From an uncultured Collinsella sp. (GTDB lineage: Bacteria > Actinomycetota > Coriobacteriia > Coriobacteriales > Coriobacteriaceae): a stretch of DNA of 12,010 bases. The stretch lies in assembly GCA_902490095.1 (NCBI GenBank), contig CABUCQ010000054.1:1-12010 (forward strand), written 5' to 3'. Within the stretch, counting starts at the first letter, position 1. Every line of letters starts with the position of its first letter. The position numbers and the translations under genes were made by a program. The notes under the pieces are model-generated. The model was not told the DNA's origin. It was given only the letters and a program-made list of their open reading frames with translations, and ran no database searches. This document shows positions 1 to 6,503 of this stretch, in pieces.

Positions 1-38
1 TCATCGATTGCTAGCCCATTTCGATAGATTTTTGGGGC

Positions 39-79
39 GGGGCGTCCGGATCGATTCGGACGCCCCGCGTTCTCTTTTT
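39..79 (+). terminator. Rho-independent terminator of the gene upstream of the window
   Basis: A perfect 10-bp GC-rich stem (39-48 pairs with 57-66, loop 49-56) is followed by a T-rich tract at 70-79. It most likely ends a gene whose tail lies at the very start of the window. Possible stops are TAG at 12-14 or TAG at 25-27, and the coding frame of that tail cannot be decided from so little sequence. The terminator separates that gene from the efp promoter. Confidence 0.85.
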
Positions 80-87
80 ATGCGCTC

Positions 88-116
88 GCCGCAGGCGCCG
101 TCTGCAAGTGTATAAT
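88..116 (+). promoter_or_regulatory. Likely sigma-70-type promoter of the efp operon
   Basis: A perfect TATAAT -10 hexamer lies at 111-116, just after the upstream terminator and about 58 nt before the efp start. TG directly precedes it, close to an extended -10. The -35 region near 88-93 (GCCGCA) matches the consensus poorly. This is the only obvious promoter for the whole efp to recN run. Confidence 0.6.
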
Positions 117-173
117 TTCTGTCGTATGTAATTTGGACGCTTGTGCGTTCTGCCCATAACAAGAAAGGTCGCT

Positions 174-800
174 ATGCCTACCATTTCCACCGCCGACTTC
201 AAGAACGGCCTCGGTCTCCGCATCAAGGACAAGGTCTACACCATCGTCGAGTTCCAGCATGTCAAGCCGGGCAAGGGCGGCGCGTTTGTGCGCTACAAGA
301 CCCGCGACATCAAGAGCGGCCGCGTCGTCGAGAACACCTGCAACGCCGGCACCAAGTTCGAGAGCGTCATGCTCACCACCCGTGAGTTCCAGTACCTCTA
401 CAACGATGGCACCGACTACATCTTCATGGACAACGAGTCCTATGAGCAGGTTCCCGTTCCCGAGGACATGGTGGGCGAGAACTCCAAGTGGCTGCGCGAG
501 AACGACATCTGCCAGCTGCTCTTCGCCGACGATGAGCTCATGGGCGTGACCCCGCCGATGTTCATCGAGACCACCATCGTCCAGACCGACCCGGGCTTTA
601 AGGGCGACACCGTCCAGGGTTCCACCAAGCCGGCCACGATTGACACCGGCGCTGTCATCCAGGTCCCCATGTACCTCAACCCACGATCGACACCGGCGCT
701 GTCATCCAGGTCCCCATGTACCTCAACGAGGGCGAGGTCATCAAGGTTGACACCCGCGACGGCAAGTTCGTCTCCCGCGTCTAGCAACCAACTCTTCTAG
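174..800 (+). CDS. efp: Elongation factor P, 3' end frameshifted by a 47-bp tandem duplication
   Basis: EF-P binds ribosomes stalled at polyproline stretches and promotes peptide bond formation. The start is ATG 174, preceded by AGAAAGG at 162-168. Residues 1-169 follow the family closely. The KOW-like N-terminal domain carries the tip motif KPGKGG with Lys34, the position modified in many bacteria. A central OB domain follows, then the start of the third domain with the KPATIDTGAVIQVP signature. At residue 169 the reading frame enters a second copy of a 47-nt segment (634-680 repeated as 681-727). Since 47 is not a multiple of 3, the last 39 residues are unrelated Ser/Thr/Pro/Arg-rich sequence ending at TAG 798-800, for a 208-residue product. 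Deleting one copy restores a normal ending (NEGEVIKVDTRDGKFVSRV, stop TAG 782-784) and a 187-residue protein. It is therefore a recently broken gene or an assembly error. EF-P is usually single copy and important, so I lean towards an artefact or strain mixture. Confidence 0.9.
   Translation: MPTISTADFKNGLGLRIKDKVYTIVEFQHVKPGKGGAFVRYKTRDIKSGRVVENTCNAGTKFESVMLTTREFQYLYNDGTDYIFMDNESYEQVPVPEDMVGENSKWLRENDICQLLFADDELMGVTPPMFIETTIVQTDPGFKGDTVQGSTKPATIDTGAVIQVPMYLNPRSTPALSSRSPCTSTRARSSRLTPATASSSPASSNQLF
634..727. repeat. 47-bp direct tandem duplication inside efp
   Basis: Positions 634-680 and 681-727 are adjacent direct copies that match at 46 of 47 bases. The only difference is T641 versus C688, which is a synonymous change in an Ile codon (ATT/ATC) when each copy is read in the efp frame. 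The unit codes for EF-P residues 154-169. It shifts the downstream frame by 2 nt and destroys the C-terminal domain. Confidence 0.95.
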
Positions 801-808
801 GAGGACTC

Positions 809-1171
809 ATGCCCCAGGAAATCAAGATTGACGGCATCGGCATTTCGCCCGATGTTCTGACCGCCATCGTCTCGCGCGCCGTGTCCGATGTCGAGGGCAT
901 CGCCTCCGTTGGCGTCAAGGACCTTGCCACCAACCTTGTCTCCATGATGCTCTCGTCCAAGGCCCCGGCTTCTGAGCCGGCGGTCGAGGCCGAGGTCGTC
1001 GGCGACAAGCTCGCACTCACCGTGCGCGTCGTGGTGTTCTTTGGCTATCCGTTCAAGAAACTCGCCGAGGCCGTTCGCGCTGCCGTGGTCGCCGCCATCG
1101 ATGCCCAGGTTGGCGTTGAGGTCGAGCGCGTTGACGTTTGCATCGACGGCCTCGTTTTCCCCAAGGAGTAA
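809..1171 (+). CDS. Asp23/Gls24 (YqhY-like) family envelope-stress protein
   Basis: A 120-residue protein of the Asp23/Gls24 family. The start is ATG 809 with a perfect AGGAGG at 799-804. The family pattern is visible: an N-terminal strand with ISPDVLTAIVSRAVSDVEGI, a central GVKDLATNL segment, and a C-terminal half with hydrophobic strands and LAEAVRAAVVAAIDAQVGVEVERVDV, close to the family's typical VNVHVxGI-type ending. No signal peptide or membrane segment is seen. In Bacillus subtilis the paralogue YqhY sits directly upstream of nusB, as here, and has been linked to control of acetyl-CoA carboxylase. That role is known for the relative and only inferred here, and no acc genes are nearby. 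The stop overlaps the spacer to nusB, whose ribosome binding site lies in the last codons of this gene. Confidence 0.85.
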   Translation: MPQEIKIDGIGISPDVLTAIVSRAVSDVEGIASVGVKDLATNLVSMMLSSKAPASEPAVEAEVVGDKLALTVRVVVFFGYPFKKLAEAVRAAVVAAIDAQVGVEVERVDVCIDGLVFPKE

Positions 1172-1174
1172 CCT

Positions 1175-1759
1175 TTGAGCCTTAAGGTTTATCGCGGGCG
1201 TACGCTTGCCCGCAGTCAGGCGCTGCAGCTGCTGTTCCAGGCCGAGGCCACGGACAGCCCGCTCGAGCGCGTCCTCGAGGGTGATTTCCTGATCTCGAAG
1301 GGGCCCCTCGATCCCTATGCTCTGGAGCTGTGCCGAGGTGCCTACGAGCATATCGACCGCATCGACTGTGCTCTGCGCTCCGTTGCCAAGAACTGGGATC
1401 TTATGCGCATGCCCGGCGCCGACCGCAACCTGCTGCGTATCGCCGTTTACGAGATGCGTTTCCTCACCGACGAGGAGGTCTCGGACGCCATCGTGATCAA
1501 CGAGGCCGTTGAGCTTGCCAAGGCCTATGGCACCGACCAGTCCGCGTCGTTCGTCAACGGCGTGCTGGGTAAGATCGCTCGCAGCGAGGAGCTGCCGGGC
1601 GAGGACCTATACCAGGAGCTGCTGGCCGAGGATCGCGCTCGCGAGGAGGCACAGGCTGCCGAGGCTGCCGCAAAGGTTGCGGTTGCTCAGGCCGAGGCCG
1701 GCGTTCTCGACGAGGACGCTGAGGTCGCCGAGGCCGAGACCGGTACCGTCGAGGAGTAG
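1175..1759 (+). CDS. nusB: Transcription antitermination factor NusB with an acidic C-terminal tail
   Basis: NusB pairs with NusE (S10) on boxA RNA and supports antitermination of rRNA operons. The start is TTG 1175, three nt after the previous stop, with AAGGAG at 1163-1168 at good spacing; no better ATG exists near the N-terminus. The N-terminal RGRTLARSQALQLLFQAE helix, LLRIAVYEMRF (86-96) and INEAVELAKAYG followed by SASFVNGVLGKIAR (108-136) are hallmark NusB segments. The family is usually about 130-150 residues. This one has 194 because of a tail of about 50 residues made mostly of Ala, Glu, Val and Asp, likely disordered. The reading frame is intact to TAG 1757-1759, and the GAGGAG near the stop also serves as the xseB ribosome binding site. 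Confidence 0.93.
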   Translation: MSLKVYRGRTLARSQALQLLFQAEATDSPLERVLEGDFLISKGPLDPYALELCRGAYEHIDRIDCALRSVAKNWDLMRMPGADRNLLRIAVYEMRFLTDEEVSDAIVINEAVELAKAYGTDQSASFVNGVLGKIARSEELPGEDLYQELLAEDRAREEAQAAEAAAKVAVAQAEAGVLDEDAEVAEAETGTVEE

Positions 1760-1761
1760 CC

Positions 1762-2001
1762 ATGCCAGAGGGTTCCGTCCGCAACTTCGACGAGATTTCG
1801 GACCGCTTGGACCAGATCATAGCTACCGTTCGCTCTAAGGATACGTCCTTGGAGCGTTCGCTCGATCTGTTTGACGAGGCGATTGAGCTGGGCTCCCGTG
1901 CGGTCGACATGGTCGATAAGTTTGAGCTGACGCCGCGTGAGGCCGACAAGCTCGAGCAGGAATACGATGAGGATGCGGCAAACGAATCCCAGGATAGCTA
2001 G
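1762..2001 (+). CDS. xseB: Exodeoxyribonuclease VII small subunit
   Basis: A 79-residue XseB homologue. It forms the helical small subunit that assembles in several copies on XseA to make exonuclease VII, which degrades single-stranded DNA. The start is ATG 1762, two nt after the nusB stop, with GAGGAG at 1751-1756. The family pattern is clear: FDEISDRLDQIIATVRSKD, then SLERSLDLFDEAIELGSRA (helical hairpin), then an acidic tail. The length fits the family. The large catalytic subunit gene xseA, normally directly upstream, is not in the window, so it must lie elsewhere if the enzyme is functional. Confidence 0.88.
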   Translation: MPEGSVRNFDEISDRLDQIIATVRSKDTSLERSLDLFDEAIELGSRAVDMVDKFELTPREADKLEQEYDEDAANESQDS

Positions 2002-2027
2002 GCCGCATCTCCGGATACGAATGGTTG

Positions 2028-2840
2028 ATGGCATTCATGAAACGCGTGCGTCTTGATGACGAACTGATTTCACAGGGCATCTGCGCCGATCGCGCGGATG
2101 CCCTTCGCACTCTTATGGCTGGCTTGGTCTCGAGTGGCGGCGAGCGCTTGACTTCGCCGGGCCTTAAGGTGACCCCGGGCCTGCCGTTGCACGTGAAGGG
2201 GCGCATTCCCTATGTTGGCCGCGGCGGTCTTAAGCTCGAAGGCGCGCTTGATACGTTTGGTATCAATCCGACGGGCCTTGCCTGTCTGGATGTGGGCTGC
2301 TCTACCGGCGGCTTTACTGATTGCCTGCTCAAGCGCGGAGCTGCGACCGTTGTCTCGGTGGACGTGGGTCGCGCCCAGTTCGATTGGTCGTTGCGCCAGG
2401 ACGATCGCGTGACGCTGCATGAGCGCACAAACGTGACGCAGCTGCCTGAGCTTGGCTATGCCGGCACTATCGACCTGGCTGTGTGTGATGTCTCGTTTAC
2501 CAGCATCGCGAACATTATCGATGCGGTACTGGCGTGCCTGGCGCCTACGGGTGCATTCTGCACGCTCGTAAAGCCGCAGTTTGAGGCTCCGGCGGCGCTG
2601 GTGGGCGAGGGCGGCATTGTGACCGATTCCGCCGTGCGCCGCGATACACTCGTGGCGGCGGTTGAACTCTTTGCTGCCAAGGGCCTGTTCCCGGTCGATG
2701 TGTGCGTGTCGCCCATTCATGGTGCCAAGGGCAACGTTGAGTTTTTCCTGTACGGCACGAGATTTGACCCCGGCGATCGCTCGCAAGACGAGCTGCAATC
2801 CCAGGTATCGGTTATGAGCGAGAAAGCTGCAACGCTATGA
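2028..2840 (+). CDS. tlyA: TlyA-family rRNA 2'-O-methyltransferase (hemolysin A family)
   Basis: TlyA proteins use S-adenosylmethionine to methylate ribose 2'-OH groups of rRNA; the mycobacterial enzyme modifies C1409 of 16S and C1920 of 23S rRNA. With start ATG 2028 there are 270 residues. An S4 RNA-binding domain covers about 7-70 (RLDDELISQG, ALRTLMAGLVSS). An FtsJ-like methyltransferase domain follows, with GRGGLKLEGAL, the SAM loop LDVGCSTGGFT (87-97), CDVSFTSI and LVKPQFEA. The catalytic K-D-K-E set can be placed at Lys69, Asp154, Lys182 and Glu238. The ribosome binding site is weak, so the start is uncertain: TTG 2025, ATG 2028 and ATG 2037 are all in frame, and ATG 2037 gives the family-like MKRVRLDDEL. 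The 3' end overlaps the nadK start by 4 nt (ATGA), a sign of translational coupling. The haemolysin name is historical. Confidence 0.9.
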   Translation: MAFMKRVRLDDELISQGICADRADALRTLMAGLVSSGGERLTSPGLKVTPGLPLHVKGRIPYVGRGGLKLEGALDTFGINPTGLACLDVGCSTGGFTDCLLKRGAATVVSVDVGRAQFDWSLRQDDRVTLHERTNVTQLPELGYAGTIDLAVCDVSFTSIANIIDAVLACLAPTGAFCTLVKPQFEAPAALVGEGGIVTDSAVRRDTLVAAVELFAAKGLFPVDVCVSPIHGAKGNVEFFLYGTRFDPGDRSQDELQSQVSVMSEKAATL

Positions 2841-3697
2841 AGGTCTTTCTGGTTCCCAATTACTACAAGCAAGAGGCGGTCGAGAGCGGCCTGATGCTCG
2901 AGCTTTGGCTGACGCGCCAGGGCTATGAGGTCGCATGGGCTGCCGACCAGCGATCGAAGATTCAAAGCACGCCTGATATTGACGGCTCCGATCTGGTCAT
3001 TACGCTCGGCGGCGACGGCACGTTGCTGCGCGCTGCCCGCATCCTCAACCATCGTGAGATTCCTATCCTCGGTCTTTCCTATGGTCACCTGGGTTTTTTA
3101 ACTGCTGCGAGTCCCGAGGAGCGCGACATTCTGCAGGTCGTGAGCGACGCCCTGTCCGGCGAGCTGCATGTGAGCCGTCGCGCTACCATCGCCGCGGATA
3201 TCGTGTCCGTGCGCGAAGATGGTACGAAGGATGTTGTGCGCACCTTCGCCCTCAACGACATGGCGCTTACGCGCGGCCCCCTGTCCGATATGGTCGAGTT
3301 TGACATCACGGTGTCCGGTCACCATATCGACCGCCTACGCGGTGACGGTGTCGTCGTTTCGACGGCGACTGGTTCTACGGGTTACGCGCTCAGCGCCGGT
3401 GGCCCCATCGTGAGCCCTGACTATACGGGCATGGTCTGCGTACCCATTGCGCCGCACACCATTCAAGCTCGCGCTTTCTTGACTTCGCCGAGCGATGTCG
3501 TCGAAATCTTTATGTCTGATGACCGTCCGAGCGTTCCGGCGATCGCTATCGATGGACAGTTTATTACCTGCGACGGCACGGTCGAGAGCGTGGCCGTGCG
3601 CCGAGGCCCCGGCGATGTGCTGCTGCTCGACTACGGCCCCGAGAGTTTTTACAACTCGGTGAGCCGCGTATTCTACGGAGTCCGCCATGATCGATGA
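2837..3697 (+). CDS. nadK: NAD kinase
   Basis: NAD kinase phosphorylates NAD+ to NADP+ with ATP or polyphosphate and is the only route to NADP. The protein has 286 residues, near the usual 260-300. The start ATG 2837 overlaps the tlyA stop by 4 nt. Diagnostic segments are LVITLGGDGTLLRAAR with the catalytic Asp60 in GGDGT, LNDMALTRG (NDxxL motif), and the glycine-rich GSTGYALSAGGPIV at about 179-192 in the C-terminal beta domain. IPILGLSYGHLGFL matches the family's GxNxGxLGFL, with Ser-Tyr at the usual Asn. The gene sits between tlyA and recN, the order known in Mycobacterium tuberculosis. Its 3' end overlaps recN by 11 nt. Confidence 0.95.
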   Translation: MKVFLVPNYYKQEAVESGLMLELWLTRQGYEVAWAADQRSKIQSTPDIDGSDLVITLGGDGTLLRAARILNHREIPILGLSYGHLGFLTAASPEERDILQVVSDALSGELHVSRRATIAADIVSVREDGTKDVVRTFALNDMALTRGPLSDMVEFDITVSGHHIDRLRGDGVVVSTATGSTGYALSAGGPIVSPDYTGMVCVPIAPHTIQARAFLTSPSDVVEIFMSDDRPSVPAIAIDGQFITCDGTVESVAVRRGPGDVLLLDYGPESFYNSVSRVFYGVRHDR

Positions 3698-5315
3698 GAT
3701 GCAGGTTTCTAACATTGCACTCATTCGCGAGGCGACGCTGGTGCCGAGTGCCGGCCTGACTGTCCTGACCGGCGAGACCGGCGCCGGCAAGACCGCGCTG
3801 CTCTCGGCCCTCAAGCTTATTTTGGGCGAGCGCGCGGATTCGTCGACGGTGCGCGAGGGCGAGGCGCTTGCCAGCGTCGAGGCGCGCCTGTTCGACGGAC
3901 CGCACGACACGGAGGGCTTTACCGTACAGCGCAGCCTTTCTGCCGAGGGCCGCAGCCGCGTAAAAATAGACGGCCGCATCGCCAGCGTGCGCGAGCTTTC
4001 GGAGCGCGTCGGCGTGATGATGGACCTGTGCGGTCAGCACGAGCATCAGCGCTTGCTCGATCCGGCGCACCATGTTGCCATGGTCGATGCCTGGGCTGGG
4101 CGCGCGGCACTCGAGGCGCTGGAAAAGTACCGTGTCTGCTTCAAGGCGTCGCGTGCGGCTGCTAAAGAGGTCCGTCGCGTTGAAGAGGCCTCGCGTGCGC
4201 AGGGGAGTCGCATCGAGGAGGCGCGCTTCGCCCTGGAGCGCATCGCCGAGGTCGATCCCAAGCCGGGTGAGTATGAGGAGCTCGAGGAGCAGTTGCCGCG
4301 CTCCGAGCATGCCGAGGTTCTGGTGGCCACGGCCAACGATGCCCATGCATCGCTTGCTGCCGAAGGGGGAGCGCTTGATGCCGTGAATGGCGCCGTGGCA
4401 GAGCTGTCGCGCATGGCAACTGTTGATCGCAAGCTGGGCGACATCGCCGATGCCCTTTCGGATGCCTGCATTTCGCTTGAGGATTGCGCCAACGAGTTGC
4501 GTGCTTATCGCGATGGCGTTGCGTTTGACCCTCGCGAGCTGGCTCGTATGCGCGAACGGTATTCCGACCTCAAGGGTCTGCTGCGTCAGTGGGGTCCCAC
4601 CATGGACGATGTATTTGCCATGCGCGATCGCTCGCAAGAGCTGTTGTCGCTGGTAGACGATGGTGATGAGCAGATCAAGAAGGCTCGCGAAGCGCTTGGC
4701 GCGGCGGAGCGTGAACTGTTCGCCGCCGCCAAGGCGCTTAAGCGTGCACGCAATACGGCGGCCCCGCGTTTTTGTCACGAGGTGGGTCGTCAGATGGCAC
4801 GCCTGGAGATGGGCGGCGCTGAGCTGGTCTGGGAGTCCCGCGATCTCCCTCGCGCTGAGTGGACACTCGCGGGCCCTTCGAGTTATGAGCTGCTATATCG
4901 CAGCGGCGCCGGCTTGACACCTCGTCCCTTGCGCCGCATTGCCTCGGGCGGCGAGCTGAGCCGCGTGATGCTGGCGAGCAAGGTTGTCCTCGGTAATGCG
5001 GACGGCGTGGATACACTGGTGTTCGACGAGGTCGATGCTGGTGTCGGCGGCTCTACGGCTCGTGCTCTTGCTGGTGTGCTGGCCGATCTTGCCGCCACGC
5101 ATCAGGTCATCGTCGTAACACACCTGGCGCAGGTTGCGGTCATGGCCGACAAGCATTACGTGGTCAGTAAAGAGCCCGGCGACGTTCCTCAAACGCACCT
5201 GGACGAGGTGACCGGCGATGCCCGTACCGCCGAGATCGCCCGCATGTTGAGCGGCGATCAGTCCGAGGCAAGCCGGGCGCACGCCAAGCAGATGCTCGAA
5301 GAAGCTCGAGGTTAG
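3687..5315 (+). CDS. recN: DNA repair protein RecN
   Basis: RecN is an SMC-like ATPase that acts early in double-strand break repair. The protein has 542 residues, in the normal range. The start is ATG 3687 with ACGGAG at 3675-3680; a later in-frame ATG at 3699 has no such site. The N-terminal MQVSNIALIREATL strand and Walker A GETGAGKT (Lys35) lie at the front, followed by CGQHEHQRLLDP. A long middle part rich in Glu, Ala and Arg (about 140-380) fits the coiled-coil arm. The C-terminal ATPase half has the ABC signature SGGELSR (420-426), Walker B LVFDEVDAGVGG (Asp447, Glu448) and the switch THLAQVA with His479. It is the last gene of the operon; a hairpin follows 18 nt after the stop. Confidence 0.96.
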   Translation: MIDEMQVSNIALIREATLVPSAGLTVLTGETGAGKTALLSALKLILGERADSSTVREGEALASVEARLFDGPHDTEGFTVQRSLSAEGRSRVKIDGRIASVRELSERVGVMMDLCGQHEHQRLLDPAHHVAMVDAWAGRAALEALEKYRVCFKASRAAAKEVRRVEEASRAQGSRIEEARFALERIAEVDPKPGEYEELEEQLPRSEHAEVLVATANDAHASLAAEGGALDAVNGAVAELSRMATVDRKLGDIADALSDACISLEDCANELRAYRDGVAFDPRELARMRERYSDLKGLLRQWGPTMDDVFAMRDRSQELLSLVDDGDEQIKKAREALGAAERELFAAAKALKRARNTAAPRFCHEVGRQMARLEMGGAELVWESRDLPRAEWTLAGPSSYELLYRSGAGLTPRPLRRIASGGELSRVMLASKVVLGNADGVDTLVFDEVDAGVGGSTARALAGVLADLAATHQVIVVTHLAQVAVMADKHYVVSKEPGDVPQTHLDEVTGDARTAEIARMLSGDQSEASRAHAKQMLEEARG

Positions 5316-5333
5316 GCCGTATCAGCGGTGTTG

Positions 5334-5366
5334 GTGGGACAAAATAGACTGAATTTTTTGTCCCAC
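5334..5366. terminator. Bidirectional hairpin between convergent recN and rpiR
   Basis: An 11-bp perfect stem (5334-5344 with 5356-5366; loop 5345-5355) lies between the recN stop and the rpiR stop, which face each other. The lower half is GTGGGAC and the upper half A/T, so a run of U falls inside the right arm rather than after it on either strand. Position and symmetry suggest that it ends both transcripts, but it is not a textbook intrinsic terminator. It is partly similar to the longer hairpin at 8599-8669. Confidence 0.55.
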
Positions 5367-5374
5367 TTCGCGTT

Positions 5375-6232
5375 TTACTCAACGACCTTATCCGGCTGGA
5401 TGAGCTCCTCGTAGTAGCTGATATGCTCACGCGCGTCTTCAATCTCGGGCAGCAGGAAGTTGTAGATGACTTCGATGATCATCGTGGCACTGATCTTGGA
5501 GAACGCAAAGTCGCCTGTCGTCAGCAGTGCTTCGTGGTTGACGGTATTAAAAGTGTAGTCTGCCAGGCGCGCGAGTGGGGATTTGCTGTCACTGCTGATG
5601 ACGACTACGGTTGCGCCGCAGTTGCGAGCCGCTTTTGCCATGCGATTCAATCGGCGCGATTTGCCGGAGTTTGAGATAAGCACGATGACGTCACCCGGGC
5701 GCAACGTGAGCGCAAAGCCGATTGATGTCTCGCTAATGGTGCTCGCCATGCAGCGCAGGCCCAGCTGCGAAAACTTAAACGTCGCATCGAGCGCGACCGC
5801 GTTCGTGTTGCCCACAGCTGCAAACTCAATAACCCCTGCATGCTTAAGGGCATGCACAACAGCCGCCAGCGTATCGTGGTCGATCCCGTCGATAGTCGCA
5901 TTAAGCTCGCTCACCTTGGCAGCCAGGATGTTCTTGAGGCTCTGCTCCATATTGTCGAGCGAGACCTCGTCGGTCAGGCCCTCGTTGCGCTGGCTTTCCA
6001 AATCCCTCGCCAACGAAAACTGAAAGCTGCGGAAGCTGCCAAAGCCTAGTTTGCGGCAAAAGCGCGAAACCGTCGCCTCGGACGTGGCGGCAGCTCGTGA
6101 GAGCTGGGCGGCTGTCAGGCGCGGAGCCTCGGACTGGTTCTCCAGAATATAGTCGACAATGCGCTGCTCGGATTCGCTGTATCCCTTATGGGTGCTAATG
6201 AGGGAGAGCGCGCTCTTGCTGCTATCGGTCAT
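5375..6232 (-). CDS. RpiR/MurR-family transcriptional regulator (HTH plus SIS domain)
   Basis: A 285-residue regulator that diverges from the fructose PTS gene and probably controls it. The start ATG at 6232-6230 has AGGAG at good distance; an in-frame extension of 22 residues to 6298 lacks a ribosome binding site. The HTH domain covers about 1-77: a SESEQRIVDYILEN helix, then LTAAQLSRAAATSEATVSRFCRKLGF, close to the typical RpiR pattern. The SIS sugar-phosphate domain spans about 130-255, with FAAVGNTNAVALDATFKFSQLG and then DVIVLISNSGKSRRL; the Ser/Thr-rich SISxSG-type loop at 187-192 is where phosphosugars bind in this family. By analogy the effector could be fructose 1-phosphate or another phosphosugar, which is inference. 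Fructose operons are more often run by DeoR or LacI-type FruR proteins, so an RpiR partner is a mild departure. Confidence 0.88.
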   Translation of the reverse strand: MTDSSKSALSLISTHKGYSESEQRIVDYILENQSEAPRLTAAQLSRAAATSEATVSRFCRKLGFGSFRSFQFSLARDLESQRNEGLTDEVSLDNMEQSLKNILAAKVSELNATIDGIDHDTLAAVVHALKHAGVIEFAAVGNTNAVALDATFKFSQLGLRCMASTISETSIGFALTLRPGDVIVLISNSGKSRRLNRMAKAARNCGATVVVISSDSKSPLARLADYTFNTVNHEALLTTGDFAFSKISATMIIEVIYNFLLPEIEDAREHISYYEELIQPDKVVE

Positions 6233-6279
6233 GGATGGCTCCTGGTTGGCATGAAAAACAGACGTGGTATGCACGCCAG

Positions 6280-6285
6280 AGTATA
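6280..6285 (-). promoter_or_regulatory. Possible -10 element of the rpiR promoter
   Basis: Read on the - strand the bases give TATACT, 5 of 6 to the consensus -10, about 48 nt upstream of the rpiR start. No convincing -35 is found at 16-18 nt. A second option further upstream on the same strand is TTGAAT with a 17-nt gap to TAATTG. Confidence 0.35.
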
Positions 6286-6312
6286 CGGGCATTTTCAATT
6301 ACAAGATACACC

Positions 6313-6340
6313 TTGCCGATTCAAGCAATGATGATAAACT
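6313..6340 (+). promoter_or_regulatory. Possible fruA promoter
   Basis: TTGCCG (6313-6318) and TAAACT (6335-6340) are spaced by 16 nt and match the consensus hexamers at 4 of 6 each. If used, transcription would start just before or within the two dyads at 6348-6359 and 6362-6376, which would place them well for repression. The leader would then be about 155 nt. Confidence 0.3.
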
Positions 6341-6347
6341 TTCACCT

Positions 6348-6376
6348 ACCGTTTACGGTTATGAAAGAACCTTTCA
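6348..6376. promoter_or_regulatory. Two adjacent dyads, candidate operators of the RpiR-type regulator
   Basis: ACCGT-tt-ACGGT (6348-6359) is followed after 2 nt by TGAAAG-aac-CTTTCA (6362-6376); both are perfect dyads. The CTTTCA half-site recurs at 6339-6344 and 6425-6430, and the CCTACCGT leading into the first dyad has an inverted match, ACGGTAGG, at about 6410-6417. Dyads clustered between a divergent regulator and its likely target are the usual layout of operators. Which one the regulator binds cannot be told. Confidence 0.45.
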
Positions 6377-6441
6377 CCGGAGAATTGCGCCTTGTCTCTT
6401 CTCACGCAGACGGTAGGTTGGTATCTTTCAGTTGTGGAAAA

Positions 6442-6481
6442 GCGCGCTACGAGGCGCGTGTAGGGGAGCGCCCGCGGGCGC
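6442..6481 (+). other. GC-rich hairpins in the fruA leader
   Basis: A hairpin of CGCGC and GCGCG (6443-6447 with 6454-6458) is followed by the perfect 14-bp palindrome GCGCCCGCGGGCGC (6468-6481), ending 11 nt before the fruA ribosome binding site. No T-run follows, so these are not terminators. They may shape the leader RNA or be chance in GC-rich DNA. Confidence 0.4.
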
Positions 6482-6503
6482 AGAACTCAAGAAGGAGGGA
6501 CAC

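Noticed and set aside
141..173. Upstream TTG start for efp
   Set aside because: ATG 174 has a good ribosome binding site and begins the family-like MPTISTADFKNG. The extension has no site and no conserved residues.
2021..2056. An 11-codon upstream frame (ATG 2021) overlapping the tlyA start
   Set aside because: No ribosome binding site stronger than that of tlyA itself, and no conserved peptide. It may be chance.
3564..4778. A 404-codon open frame on the - strand opposite recN
   Set aside because: No family features, Arg/Ala-rich composition, and it lies opposite conserved RecN and NadK motifs.
6432..6503. 24-residue N-terminal extension of the permease
   Set aside because: It is translated GC-rich hairpin sequence. 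ATG 6504 has a near-perfect AAGGAGG and begins the EIIB domain directly.
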